Assembly: GCF_002087075.1 (NCBI RefSeq)
Contig: NZ_MWSM01000028.1
Span: 1-28,793, forward strand
Direction: 5' to 3'
From: Streptococcus pseudopneumoniae ATCC BAA-960 = CCUG 49455
GTDB taxonomy: Bacteria; Bacillota; Bacilli; Lactobacillales; Streptococcaceae
DNA length: 28,793 nucleotides
In this document: positions 1-6,961 of the stretch, one piece after another
How positions within the stretch are numbered: position 1 is the first letter of the stretch
Layout: the number at the start of each line of letters is the position of its first letter
The notes under the pieces: generated by a model
Database searches by the model: none
The model's input: only the letters and a program-made list of their open reading frames with translations
Told to the model about the DNA's origin: nothing
Program-made: the position numbers and the translations under genes

Positions 1-230
1 TGAAGACACCTCATGTTATTGTCATGGACAATGCTAGTTTTCATCCCAAGAACATTTTGGATGAACTCTGCATCCAAGATAAACACTTTTTCTTACCTCT
101 ACCGCCATATTCACCGGATTTGAATCCTATTGAGCAAGCTTGGGCTATCTTGAAAAAGAAAGTGACGGATTTATTAAGGGAAGTCCCAACTATTTTTGAA
201 TGTTTGGAACACTTTTTTAAAACTAAATGA
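1..230 (+). CDS. IS630-family transposase, C-terminal part (cut by window edge)
   Basis: This is the C-terminal end of a DDE-type transposase, which cuts and joins insertion-sequence ends. The open frame runs in from the left edge without a start (the codons before the first internal Met, at 24, are also open), so only the tail is seen. Two catalytic regions are visible: a conserved Asp in the MDNASFH motif, and the PPYSPDLNPIEQAW block with the last acidic residue (Glu). These are typical of the IS630/Tc1-mariner DDE domain. The reading frame closes at a TGA after a Phe/Lys-rich tail. A BOX repeat follows 25 bases later. Whether the upstream half is intact cannot be seen; many mitis-group copies are split into two frames. 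Confidence 0.88.
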   Translation, partial: KTPHVIVMDNASFHPKNILDELCIQDKHFFLPLPPYSPDLNPIEQAWAILKKKVTDLLREVPTIFECLEHFFKTK

Positions 231-254
231 CTATATAAGCAGTAAAATCATTTT

Positions 255-414
255 ATACTCTTCGAAAATCTCTTCAAACCAGGTCAGCGTCCATCTGCAA
301 CCTCAAAACAGTATTTTGATCTGACTTCGTCAGTTCTATCCACAACCTCAAAACACTGTTTTGAGCAACCTGCGGCTAGCTTCCTAGTTTGCTCTTTGAT
401 TTTCATTGAGTATT
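255..414 (+). repeat. BOX element (boxA-boxB-boxC)
   Basis: The stretch starts with ATACTCTTCGAAAATC and ends with TTTCATTGAGTAT, the known outer ends of the pneumococcal BOX repeat. The middle carries the boxB-like segment (CTGACTTCGTCAG, then CAACCTCAAAACACTGTTTTGAG), and the right side carries the boxC segment (GCGGCTAGCTTCCTAG). The boxA-proximal part is unusual: CAACCTCAAAACAGTATTTTGA occurs once before the usual boxB copy, so about 22 bases of boxB appear twice. A second BOX in this window lies inside the primase-helicase gene. Confidence 0.9.
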
Positions 415-436
415 AGAACATACAAAGGAGGTCGTC

Positions 437-670
437 ATGGACAATATCATCGATGTGTCAATTCCCGTTGCAGAAGTGGTGGACAAGCATCCAGAAGTCT
501 TGGAAATTCTAGTGGAGTTGGGTTTTAAACCCCTTGCCAATCCCTTAATGCGCAACACAGTTGGTCGTAAAGTATCGCTCAAACAAGGTTCTAAGCTTGA
601 AGGAACTCCTATGGACAAGATTGTCCGCACGCTGGAAGCAAACGGTTACGAAGTGATTGGGTTAGACTAA
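437..670 (+). CDS. DUF1858 domain-containing protein
   Basis: A 77-residue cytosolic protein made almost entirely of one DUF1858 domain. The N-terminal part (IPVAEVVDKHPEVLEILVEL) and the following GFKPLANPLMRNTVGRKVSL segment are the usual features of that family. No Cys residues or membrane segments are seen. The start is well supported by AAAGGAGGT eight bases or so upstream of the ATG. The stop overlaps the next ATG by one base (TAATG), so it is translationally coupled to the DUF438/hemerythrin/PAS gene. DUF1858 proteins or domains often accompany DUF438 proteins; the biochemical role is not known. A BOX element ends 23 bases upstream and may supply or alter the 5' leader. Confidence 0.85.
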   Translation: MDNIIDVSIPVAEVVDKHPEVLEILVELGFKPLANPLMRNTVGRKVSLKQGSKLEGTPMDKIVRTLEANGYEVIGLD

Positions 671-2004
671 TGGCAGATGAACGAATTCATGTCCTGCGGG
701 ATATTTTGTTAGAATTGCATAATGGCTCCTCTCCTGAGTCGGTTCAGGAGCGCTTTGATGCGACCTTTACAGGTGTTTCAGCCATCGAGATTTCCCTTAT
801 GGAGCACGAGCTGATGAACTCAGACTCAGGTGTCACCTTTGAAGATGTCATGGAACTCTGTGATGTTCATGCCAATCTTTTTAAAAATGCTGTTAAGGAT
901 GTCGAAGTTGCAGATACCGAGCACCCAGGTCACCCAGTTCGGATTTTCAAAGAAGAAAATCTAGCCCTCCGTGCGGCCTTGATTCGTATTCGGAGATTGT
1001 TGGATACCTATGAGTCTATGGAAGATGAAGAAATGCTGGCGGAGATGCGCAAGGGCTTGGTGCGTCAGATGGGTCTTTTGGGGCAATTTGACATCCATTA
1101 CCAACGTAAGGAAGAGCTCTTCTTCCCCATCATGGAGCGCTATGGACACGATTCACCTCCAAAAGTTATGTGGGGAGTGGATGATCAGATCAGGGAACTC
1201 TTTCAAACAGCTTTAGCGACAGCCAAGTCACTACCAGAAGTGTCAATTAGCAGCGTAAAAGAAGCTTTTGAAGCTTTTGCGACAGAGTTTGAAAGTATGA
1301 TTTTCAAGGAAGAATCTATCCTTCTCATGATTCTCCTTGAGTCCTTTACTCAGGATGACTGGCTTCAGATTGCGGAGGAGAGCGATGCCTATGGCTATGC
1401 TATTATCCGTCCGTCTGAGAAATGGGTGCCAGAACGCCAGAGTTTTGTTGAGGAAAAGAGTGAAGAGGAGCCTGTACAGCTAGATACGGCAGAGGGTCAA
1501 GTTCAGCAGGTTATTGATACGCCAGAAGGACAGTTTACCATTACCTTTACCCCTAAGGAAAAGGAAGCAGTGCTGGACCGCCATAGTCAGCAGTCTTTTG
1601 GTAATGGCTATCTTTCAGTCGAGCAGGCTAATCTCATCCTCAATCACCTCCCCATGGAAATTACCTTTGTCAATAAAGACGATATTTTCCAGTATTACAA
1701 TGACAATACGCCAGCTGATGAGATGATTTTCAAACGAACACCGTCCCAAGTTGGGCGCAATGTCGAACTCTGTCATCCACCTAAGTACTTGGACAAGGTC
1801 AAAACCATCATGAAGGGGCTTCGTGAGGGAACCAAGGACAAGTATGAAATGTGGATTAAGTCTGAGTCGCGAGGTAAGTTTGTCCACATCACCTACGCTG
1901 CAGTGCACGATGAAAACGGAGAATTCCAAGGTGTGTTGGAATACGTTCAGGATATCCAGCCCTACCGTGAGATTGACACGGACTATTTCCGTGGATTAGA
2001 ATAA
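670..2004 (+). CDS. DUF438 / hemerythrin-like / PAS domain protein
   Basis: A 444-residue soluble protein with three recognisable parts. Residues ~5-75 match the DUF438 type (helical, with FTGVSAIEISLMEHELMN and DVHANLF). Residues ~85-230 resemble a hemerythrin HHE four-helix bundle, with His and Glu candidates for a metal site in HPGHPVRIFKEEN and IHYQRKEELFFPIMERYGHD. Residues ~315-440 are a PAS domain (LPMEITFVNKDD, then a VEYVQDI end). Between them is an acidic Glu/Gln-rich linker (~255-290). The family is thought to sense oxygen, nitric oxide or iron through the di-iron bundle, but no DNA-binding or kinase domain is present to show an output. The start overlaps the DUF1858 stop, and the DUF1912 gene begins 10 bases after this stop, so the three form one operon. 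Confidence 0.85.
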   Translation: MADERIHVLRDILLELHNGSSPESVQERFDATFTGVSAIEISLMEHELMNSDSGVTFEDVMELCDVHANLFKNAVKDVEVADTEHPGHPVRIFKEENLALRAALIRIRRLLDTYESMEDEEMLAEMRKGLVRQMGLLGQFDIHYQRKEELFFPIMERYGHDSPPKVMWGVDDQIRELFQTALATAKSLPEVSISSVKEAFEAFATEFESMIFKEESILLMILLESFTQDDWLQIAEESDAYGYAIIRPSEKWVPERQSFVEEKSEEEPVQLDTAEGQVQQVIDTPEGQFTITFTPKEKEAVLDRHSQQSFGNGYLSVEQANLILNHLPMEITFVNKDDIFQYYNDNTPADEMIFKRTPSQVGRNVELCHPPKYLDKVKTIMKGLREGTKDKYEMWIKSESRGKFVHITYAAVHDENGEFQGVLEYVQDIQPYREIDTDYFRGLE

Positions 2005-2014
2005 GGAGGAAAAA

Positions 2015-2269
2015 ATGAGTTACGAACAAGAATTTATGAAGGAATTTGAAGCTTGGGTCAATACCCAAATCATGATCAACGACATGGCGCATAAGGAAAG
2101 TCAAAAGGTCTACGAAGAAGACCAAGACGAACGTGCCAAAGATGCCATGATTCGCTACGAAAGTCGTTTGGATGCTTATCAGTTCTTGCTTGGTAAGTTT
2201 GAAAATTTCAAAGCAGGAAAGGGATTCCATGATTTGCCAGAAGGCTTGTTTGGTGAGCGAAATTATTAA
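2015..2269 (+). CDS. DUF1912 family protein
   Basis: An 84-residue, highly charged, helix-rich protein matching the streptococcal DUF1912 type (start MSYEQEFMKEFEAW; end GFHDLPEGLFGERNY). It has no signal peptide or membrane segment. The ATG is preceded by AAGGAGGAAAAA, an excellent ribosome site, and it lies 10 bases after the hemerythrin/PAS gene, so it is probably the last gene of that operon. A hairpin with a T-run follows at 2321-2347. Function is unknown; nothing in the sequence points to one. Confidence 0.82.
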   Translation: MSYEQEFMKEFEAWVNTQIMINDMAHKESQKVYEEDQDERAKDAMIRYESRLDAYQFLLGKFENFKAGKGFHDLPEGLFGERNY

Positions 2270-2282
2270 ACGAGATAGGTTC

Positions 2283-2311
2283 TTGATTTTTCACTAAAAT
2301 CTTGATAGAAT
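2283..2311 (+). promoter_or_regulatory. Possible sigma-A promoter for the small HhH gene
   Basis: TTGATT (2283-2288) and TAGAAT (2306-2311) are separated by 17 bases. It lies just before the hairpin at 2321-2347, so a transcript from here would begin with that hairpin. This makes the call moderate only. Confidence 0.45.
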
Positions 2312-2320
2312 ATTTATATT

Positions 2321-2347
2321 AAATCCTTGTCAGAGCAGGGATTTTTT
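2321..2347 (+). terminator. Intrinsic terminator (or leader attenuator)
   Basis: AAATCCTTG and CAGGGATTT form a 9-bp stem (one G-T pair) around a 6-base loop, followed by a run of six T (2342-2347). It most simply ends the DUF1858-DUF438-DUF1912 operon. It also lies between a possible promoter and the next gene, so an attenuator role is an alternative. Confidence 0.7.
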
Positions 2348-2364
2348 ATTGAAAGGATTTTATC

Positions 2365-2760
2365 ATGTCAAAGAAACTCAATCGTAAAAAACAATTACGA
2401 AATAGTCTCCGTCGTGCAGGTGCCTTTTCAAGTACTGTGACTAAAGTTGTAGATGAGACAAAAAAAGTCGTGAAGCGTGCAGAACAGTCAGCAAGCGCAG
2501 CTGGTAAGGCTGTTTCTAAAAAAGTTGAACAAGCAGTAGAAGCTACCAAAGAGCAAGCTCAAAAAGTAGTTAATTCTGTAGAAGATTTTGCAGCAAACTT
2601 GGGTGGACTTCCCCTTGATCGTGCCAAGACTTTCTATGATGAAGGAATCAAGTCTGCTTCAGATTTCAAAAACTGGACTGAAAAAGAACTCCTTGCCTTG
2701 AAAGGAATCGGCCCAGCTACCATCAAGAAATTGAAAGAAAATGGCATCAAGTTCAAGTAA
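2365..2760 (+). CDS. Lys/Ala-rich protein with C-terminal helix-hairpin-helix
   Basis: A 131-residue basic protein. Residues 1-25 are Arg/Lys-rich (start MSKKLNRKKQLRNSLRR). Residues ~30-70 are a Lys/Ala/Val/Glu helix with histone- or coiled-coil-like composition. Residues ~88-131 form a helix-hairpin-helix fold around ALKGIGPATIKKL, a motif that binds DNA backbone non-specifically. The last ~43 residues are close to the end of the 413-residue protein at 6962-8203. It is probably a nucleoid- or DNA-associated protein; this is inferred from composition and the HhH motif only. GAAAGGA lies upstream of the ATG. The Val T-box promoter begins 14 bases after the stop. Confidence 0.8.
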   Translation: MSKKLNRKKQLRNSLRRAGAFSSTVTKVVDETKKVVKRAEQSASAAGKAVSKKVEQAVEATKEQAQKVVNSVEDFAANLGGLPLDRAKTFYDEGIKSASDFKNWTEKELLALKGIGPATIKKLKENGIKFK

Positions 2761-2773
2761 TTTTTCTTGAGTC

Positions 2774-2802
2774 TTGCATTTCCGAGAAAAACTTGCTACA
2801 AT
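2774..2802 (+). promoter_or_regulatory. Promoter of the T-box/valS operon
   Basis: TTGCAT (2774-2779) and TACAAT (2797-2802) with a 17-base spacer. Transcription would start near 2808, directly before the first strand of T-box stem I. Confidence 0.75.
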
Positions 2803-2807
2803 AGAGC

Positions 2808-3016
2808 CATTAGAGGTGTTTTGAATCCTACATTTTACAGAAAGTGGCGGCGCTGAGAAGTCCACAAATGTGTCAAAACTGGTTGCTAATGACTGAAAAA
2901 ATGAAATATTTCTGTCTTTTTATTTTAAAGACTAAAGATGCGGGCTTGGCCCGAAATTGGGTGGTACCGCGGATAAACACATTCGTCCCTGTCATGTAGA
3001 TGGCAGGGATTTTCTT
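2808..3016 (+). promoter_or_regulatory. T-box leader, probable Val specifier (GTC)
   Basis: A tRNA-sensing leader that lets transcription through when the matching tRNA is uncharged. The T-box sequence TGGTACCGCGG lies at 2962-2972, and the terminator hairpin TCCCTGTCAT/ATGGCAGGGA plus T-run lies at about 2986-3014. Stem I can be folded: CATTAG (2808-2813) pairs with CTAATG near 2886-2891, GTTTT with AAAAC, and ACATTT with AAATGT. This leaves GTC (2872-2874, followed by A) in the specifier position. GCTGAGAA near 2852 fits the distal-loop GNUG box. GTC is a Val codon, consistent with valS in the same direction downstream. The next gene is a flavin reductase; valS is now 6.5 kb away. Confidence 0.85.
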
Positions 3017-3042
3017 TTGCGTCTTAGTCAAAGGAGCTTGTT

Positions 3043-3555
3043 ATGAAGCAATCTTTTAAAACAAGTAAACTCTATTATGGTTTTCCTATCTTCATTTTGG
3101 GGTATCAGGATCAGAATTTTGGACACAATATTACGACCTGTAGCTCCTCTTATAGCTTGGGAGATTGGCTAGTCATTGGTGTTGGTGCTGAAGAAAATGC
3201 GACTGAGCAGATTAAGTATTATCAACAGTTCACCGTGAATATCCCTGATGAAAATCTCATGCTCGAGATGGAGCAGGCTGGTTTTATCAGTCATCGAGAG
3301 AAATTGAAACACCTGGGGCTAGACTACGAGATTTCTGAACGGACTCAGGCACCGATTTTAGAGGTTTGTCCAGTCGTGTTAGAATGTCAGGTAGATAGGA
3401 TTGATGAGGAAGAGGGAATTTGTCATATTTTCGCTAAGATTGTTGAGCGATTTGTTGACCCAGAACTTTTGGATGAAAAGGGACATTTTAGAAATGACCG
3501 TTTTGCACCTACTTACTTTATGGGGATGGCCACCAGCGCGTTTATCGCTATTTAG
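3043..3555 (+). CDS. Flavin reductase-like protein, C-terminus frameshifted
   Basis: A 170-residue frame resembling the FMN-binding flavin reductase/flavoredoxin family, small split-barrel enzymes that use NAD(P)H and FMN. Visible features are the N-terminal FPIFILGYQDQ strand, TTCSSSYSLGDWLVIGVG (FMN-site-like strands), and VNIPDENLMLEMEQAG. The frame ends MGMATSAFIAI and stops. If one base is added to the GGGG run at 3522-3525, the next frame reads GDGHQRVYRYLDDRVDPMGS and runs to a TGA at 3618-3620, a better C-terminus. So the gene is probably frameshifted near its end, by real mutation or sequence error. AAAGGAG precedes the ATG. It is the first gene after the T-box. Confidence 0.75.
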   Translation: MKQSFKTSKLYYGFPIFILGYQDQNFGHNITTCSSSYSLGDWLVIGVGAEENATEQIKYYQQFTVNIPDENLMLEMEQAGFISHREKLKHLGLDYEISERTQAPILEVCPVVLECQVDRIDEEEGICHIFAKIVERFVDPELLDEKGHFRNDRFAPTYFMGMATSAFIAI

Positions 3556-3606
3556 ATGACCGAGTAGACCCTATGGGGAGCTTCATTAAGAAAGCGAGGA
3601 TGAAGG

Positions 3607-4167
3607 ATGTCAAGAGCTGAATTACCAGAACGATTAGAAACCGAACGACTCGTCCTACGAGTTCGTACAGTGGCAGATGCTGAGGATATCCATACCTACG
3701 CTAGTTTGCCAGAGGTTGCCTATCCAGCTGGCTTTCTACCCGTCAAGACCTTGGAAGATGAGATTTATTATCTGGAGCACATTCTTCCGGAGCGTAATCA
3801 AAAGGAAAATCTCCCAGCAGGCTACGGGATTGTCGTCAAAGGAACGGATAAGATCGTTGGCTCTGTCGATTTCAACCATCGCCATGAAGATGATGTGCTG
3901 GAAATCGGCTATACCTTACACCCAGACTATTGGGGGCGAGGTTATGTGCCAGAAGCAGCGCTTGCCTTGATTGACTTAGCCTTTAAAGATTTGGGTCTTC
4001 ACAAGATTGAACTAACTTGCTTTGGATATAACCTTCAAAGTAAACGAGTCGCGGAAAAGCTTGGCTTTACCCTCGAAGCTCGCATCAGGGACAGAAAGGA
4101 TGTTCAAGGAAACCGCTGTGACAGTCTGATATATGGTTTGCTGAAGAGTGAGTGGGAGGTGATTTGA
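3607..4167 (+). CDS. GNAT family N-acetyltransferase (RimJ/RimL-like)
   Basis: A 186-residue acetyl-CoA-dependent acetyltransferase. It opens with LETERLVLRV, the usual strand of RimJ/RimL-type enzymes, then LEIGYTLHPDYWGRGYVPEAA, whose GRGY segment is the acetyl-CoA pyrophosphate loop, and ends with NLQSKRVAEKLGF and SLIYGLLKSEW, typical of this subgroup. The substrate cannot be told from sequence. The start lies inside the likely true 3' end of the flavin reductase (14-base overlap), and its TGA overlaps the next ATG, so it belongs to the T-box operon. Two decayed copies of its 3' end occur at 4861-4994 and 6834-6961, each joined to a piece of valS. Confidence 0.88.
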   Translation: MSRAELPERLETERLVLRVRTVADAEDIHTYASLPEVAYPAGFLPVKTLEDEIYYLEHILPERNQKENLPAGYGIVVKGTDKIVGSVDFNHRHEDDVLEIGYTLHPDYWGRGYVPEAALALIDLAFKDLGLHKIELTCFGYNLQSKRVAEKLGFTLEARIRDRKDVQGNRCDSLIYGLLKSEWEVI

Positions 4168-4745
4168 TGCATCTTTTCATCATTGGGGCTCCGGTTTCTG
4201 GGAAAATGACGATTGGTCAAGAGTTATCTCGACTGACAGATGCTACCCTCTTTTATAACCATCAAGCCATCGATTTTGCACTAGAAATCTATCAGGACTT
4301 TACAGAGGAAATGTGGGAATTTGTTCGTGGAATTACCTTTTCTTTCCTTGGAGCAAGTGCAAGAAATCAGCGATCAGTAATTTTAACTGACGTAATTGAT
4401 TTTTCAAATCAGTACCAGCTGATGTATTTAAAGCAAATTCAGGATTTATTGGATAACTTTCATCAAGAGATTCTGTTTGTTGAGTTGGAAACAAGTCTTG
4501 AAGAGCGTTTACGTCGAAATCGAACGGAGAATCGATTAAAGCACAAACCCTTAAAACGACATATTGAGGTATCTGAAAGAGAAATTTTGGAGACTACTGA
4601 AACACTTCAATTAAATTCCCAACATCAACTAAATGAGTTGCACCACTACCTTAAAATAAATAATACGAATTTGTCTGCAGAAGAAGCTGCTAAGCAAATT
4701 CAAAATAAAATGAATACAATAGAGAAAGGACACACACATATCTAA
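4167..4745 (+). CDS. P-loop kinase-like (AAA family) protein
   Basis: A 192-residue P-loop NTPase. The N-terminus MHLFIIGAPVSGKMTIGQEL holds a Walker A (GAPVSGKMT), and ILTDVIDF near residue ~78 fits a Walker-B-like strand. Arg-rich segments (SLEERLRRNRTENR) resemble the lid of small nucleotide or shikimate-type kinases. The substrate is unknown. I prefer the ATG at 4167, with GGAGGTG six bases upstream and a TGATG overlap with the GNAT stop, over the GTG at 4152. The C-terminus (IEKGHTHI) is encoded by what looks like a decayed valS ribosome site and start region, so the natural end may have been replaced. It occupies the position directly after GNAT that the HhH gene has in the two chimeric copies downstream. 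Confidence 0.75.
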   Translation: MHLFIIGAPVSGKMTIGQELSRLTDATLFYNHQAIDFALEIYQDFTEEMWEFVRGITFSFLGASARNQRSVILTDVIDFSNQYQLMYLKQIQDLLDNFHQEILFVELETSLEERLRRNRTENRLKHKPLKRHIEVSEREILETTETLQLNSQHQLNELHHYLKINNTNLSAEEAAKQIQNKMNTIEKGHTHI

Positions 4746-4860
4746 ACAACTTCATGAAGACGTTCTCAAGACTCAAGAAGTTCAAAAGTCTCAATCTTTT
4801 TCGTTCGTGATTCCTACCACCAAATGTAACTGGAAAACTCTACCTTAATCGCGCTTGGAG
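4723..4860 (+). pseudogene. valS: Remnant A of the valS 5' end
   Basis: AGAAAGGACACACACATATCT matches the ribosome site and first codons of the real valS (AGAAAGGACAAACACATGTCT at 9350-9370) but with the ATG changed to ATA. After an internal loss of roughly 70-90 bases, similarity resumes (TCAAG...CAAAAG...GTGATTCC) through ACCACCAAATGTAACTGG to CGCTTGG, corresponding to valS codons up to about 58 (HLGHAW). It is non-coding now. It is joined directly to a GNAT 3' remnant. Confidence 0.8.
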
Positions 4861-4994
4861 TACACCCTTCAAAGTAAACGAATCACAAAGAAACTGGGAT
4901 TTCCCATTTAAGCCTGTATCCGAGGTCGTAAGAATATCCAATACAGCAGAGGTAGAGTTTGATTTATTGAAGAATGAGTTAGAGGAGAAAATAG
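4861..4994 (+). pseudogene. Remnant A of the GNAT 3' end
   Basis: CTTCAAAGTAAACGAATCAC matches CTTCAAAGTAAACGAGTCGC in the intact acetyltransferase (4032-4051). Scattered similarity continues to TTATTGAAGAATGAGTTAGAG, matching its C-terminal codons (LLKSEWE). The frame is lost by small gaps. It leads straight into the HhH pseudogene at 4995. Confidence 0.78.
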
Positions 4995-5399
4995 ATGGCT
5001 AAAAAGAAAAATAGAAAAAAGAATTAAACCGCCAGCAAAAGTTGGATATCAAAGTCGTTTCTGAAGAAGAGGTTGTCTGGACAGAACTACTGGCTAAAAA
5101 ACCAACTTTTGTAGAACGTCGGACCATTCAAAATTTCGATGAACTACATACAACAGTGATGCAATATGCTGATGAACATGGAGAGTATCCAGATGTTCAG
5201 CTAATCAATTACCAACTGAAAAATAGGATTTTTGATTAGAATCAGGATCATGCTTTATTTAGAGAAGCTATGCATACTCCAAATACACAGAAGCGAAATG
5301 AACTGTTAAAACAAGTTTTAAAGATCAATCCAGATTATTTTGCTGCTGATTTTCACCCATTCTTATCAGAGGTTGAAGATTTTGATTTACCAACCTTTA
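4995..5399 (+). pseudogene. Truncated HhH-protein gene (copy A)
   Basis: Near-identical at DNA level to the first ~400 bases of the intact gene at 6962-8203. Three lesions are visible. The A-run in codons 8-9 is one base shorter, giving a stop at codon 11. A Trp codon (TGG in the intact copy) is TAG at 5237-5239. Similarity stops at about 5399, in CAACCTTTA, so the helical middle and HhH end are missing. An internal open stretch (5042-5239) is just part of this pseudogene. The membrane-protein gene begins 23 bases after the break. Confidence 0.88.
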
Positions 5400-5421
5400 G
5401 ATTAGATTTAGGAGGCAAAGA

Positions 5422-6663
5422 TTGAAATTAATGTATTATTTTAATACTGACAATAGATTGAAGAATCTTTTTGCTCAAACTTGGAAAATACTTATGTATG
5501 CGCTAACGTATTTTCCAATAATATCTCTAATTGTATTCTGTCTTACCGATTTTAAATTAGTTATAATTTTACAATTTGCCTTGATACTAATATATGTGTT
5601 TAACTATAAAAATCGATTTAATAAGTTTAGAGTTTTTCTTACTAAAAGTACTAAATCTTTAGCTTTTATGAACGCATGGGATGGAATATTTTGCGGAATC
5701 TTGACTTACATTCTTTATAACCTAAATCTAGTTGAATCAACTTTAATCAACTTATCTCAATATTTTTTTATTAATTATGGCATAAGTAAAAATCACATAA
5801 ATAACTGGATTATCATTGTAATACTTTTAATATTACCATTTGTATTATCTGTTATAAAAACTGTAGGATCAATCAAGATATTTCAAAAAGTTAATAAAAT
5901 AGATATCGTAAAGGGAAAGACACTGTGGAATGTATATGCCACGATGCTTATTATTTCGTTTTTATGGTATTATATCTATATTTATTACTTTATTTCTAAA
6001 GCTATTGATTTTCATTCCGATTTAATAACTGACATTTTTATATTTAATTCATTTATTGCGCTTTATTTAATATTCTGGTGGAGAATTCATAATCTAATTA
6101 GACATGGTGCAAAAGATACCAAAGAAGTAATAGCATCATGGCTAACTGGAACAATCTGTATATTGTTGTTAGCAATATTTAATCAAGTTGAAAATGAATT
6201 AATAAATGCTTTAACCTGGTTTTTGCCAATATTAATTCCTAGTCTAATTGGAGAAATAAATTCTCAATTTGATACAAAAAAATATAAGAAAAAACCAATA
6301 AGAACTGAGAAAATGGATAGACACCTCTATCGAACTCAACTATATAGTTTTCTTACTCTATTAATGTTGAGTATTATTCCAAAGTTAACCGAAATTATTT
6401 GGGGTTTAAAGATTAAGATGAAATTGGTCGAATTTATAACTCCCGCAGCTGATTGGATGTCTGAATTATTTGCCTCAACTATAATTATTTTCGTTTGTTT
6501 CATATTATCATTAGTTATTGGGAAGGCTATAATTTGGTTATTACAGTATTTCTATTTAAACACCCATAATGGATATTACGTGTATCGTGACAACATGCAC
6601 AGTGTATTAATAAATCGTAGATATAAAAGAAATATTCATAAAAGGAGAAAAAATAATGTCTAA
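5422..6663 (+). CDS. Multi-pass membrane protein of unknown function
   Basis: A 413-residue, very AT-rich gene whose product I do not recognise. About ten hydrophobic segments can be seen, roughly at residues 23-41, 44-62, 87-104, 128-149, 168-192, 203-220, 237-254, 262-278, 305-325 and 347-377. A charged loop lies near 281-303 (KKYKKKPIRTEK) and there is a basic tail (RRYKRNIHKRRKNNV). No transporter, kinase or enzyme motif is evident. The start is a TTG at 5422 with GGAGG six bases upstream; the ATG at 5431 has poorer spacing. The stop lies inside valS remnant B, so the last few residues overlap DNA that was once the valS ribosome site. Its base composition differs from the neighbouring core genes, which suggests transfer. 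Confidence 0.75.
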   Translation: MKLMYYFNTDNRLKNLFAQTWKILMYALTYFPIISLIVFCLTDFKLVIILQFALILIYVFNYKNRFNKFRVFLTKSTKSLAFMNAWDGIFCGILTYILYNLNLVESTLINLSQYFFINYGISKNHINNWIIIVILLILPFVLSVIKTVGSIKIFQKVNKIDIVKGKTLWNVYATMLIISFLWYYIYIYYFISKAIDFHSDLITDIFIFNSFIALYLIFWWRIHNLIRHGAKDTKEVIASWLTGTICILLLAIFNQVENELINALTWFLPILIPSLIGEINSQFDTKKYKKKPIRTEKMDRHLYRTQLYSFLTLLMLSIIPKLTEIIWGLKIKMKLVEFITPAADWMSELFASTIIIFVCFILSLVIGKAIIWLLQYFYLNTHNGYYVYRDNMHSVLINRRYKRNIHKRRKNNV

Positions 6664-6833
6664 TCAACTTTCACCTAAATACACTCCATCCTATGTTTAG
6701 GCTGGTCGTTACAAAAATGCCTTGATACGGATGTTTTCAAGCCGGCAGGAGATCAAAAGGCTAAGCCTTATTCAATCGTGATTCCCACCACCAAATGTAA
6801 CTGGAAAAAACTCTACCTTAGTCACGCTTGGGG
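6641..6833 (+). pseudogene. valS: Remnant B of the valS 5' end
   Basis: AAAGGAGAAAAAATAATGTCT followed by a clear match to valS codons 1-58. The frame at ATG 6656 reads [14 protein letters not shown] and stops at TAG 6698-6700. Matching blocks include GATGTTTTCAAGCC, AAGGCTAAGCCTTATTCAAT and ACCACCAAATGTAACTGG, ending at CACGCTTGGG. It is longer and better kept than remnant A. It is fused to GNAT remnant B. Confidence 0.88.
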
Positions 6834-6961
6834 GATAACTTTCAAAGTAAACGAATCACAAAGAAACTGAGATTTCCCATTCAAGCCTGTAGCTGAGTCC
6901 CAAAGGATATCTAAGCCAGTTGAGTCGGGTCTATTGAAGAATGAGTTAGAGGAGAAAATAG
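6834..6961 (+). pseudogene. Remnant B of the GNAT 3' end
   Basis: GATAACTTTCAAAGTAAACG matches GATATAACCTTCAAAGTAAACG of the intact GNAT gene. Weaker similarity follows, then TATTGAAGAATGAGTTAGAG, equivalent to its C-terminal codons. It has gaps and no long frame. The last bases (GAGGAGAAAATAG) serve as the ribosome site of the following HhH gene. Confidence 0.8.

Noticed and set aside
5042..5239. 65-codon open frame as a separate small gene
   Set aside because: It is the middle of a broken copy of the HhH gene, ended by a Trp-to-stop change.
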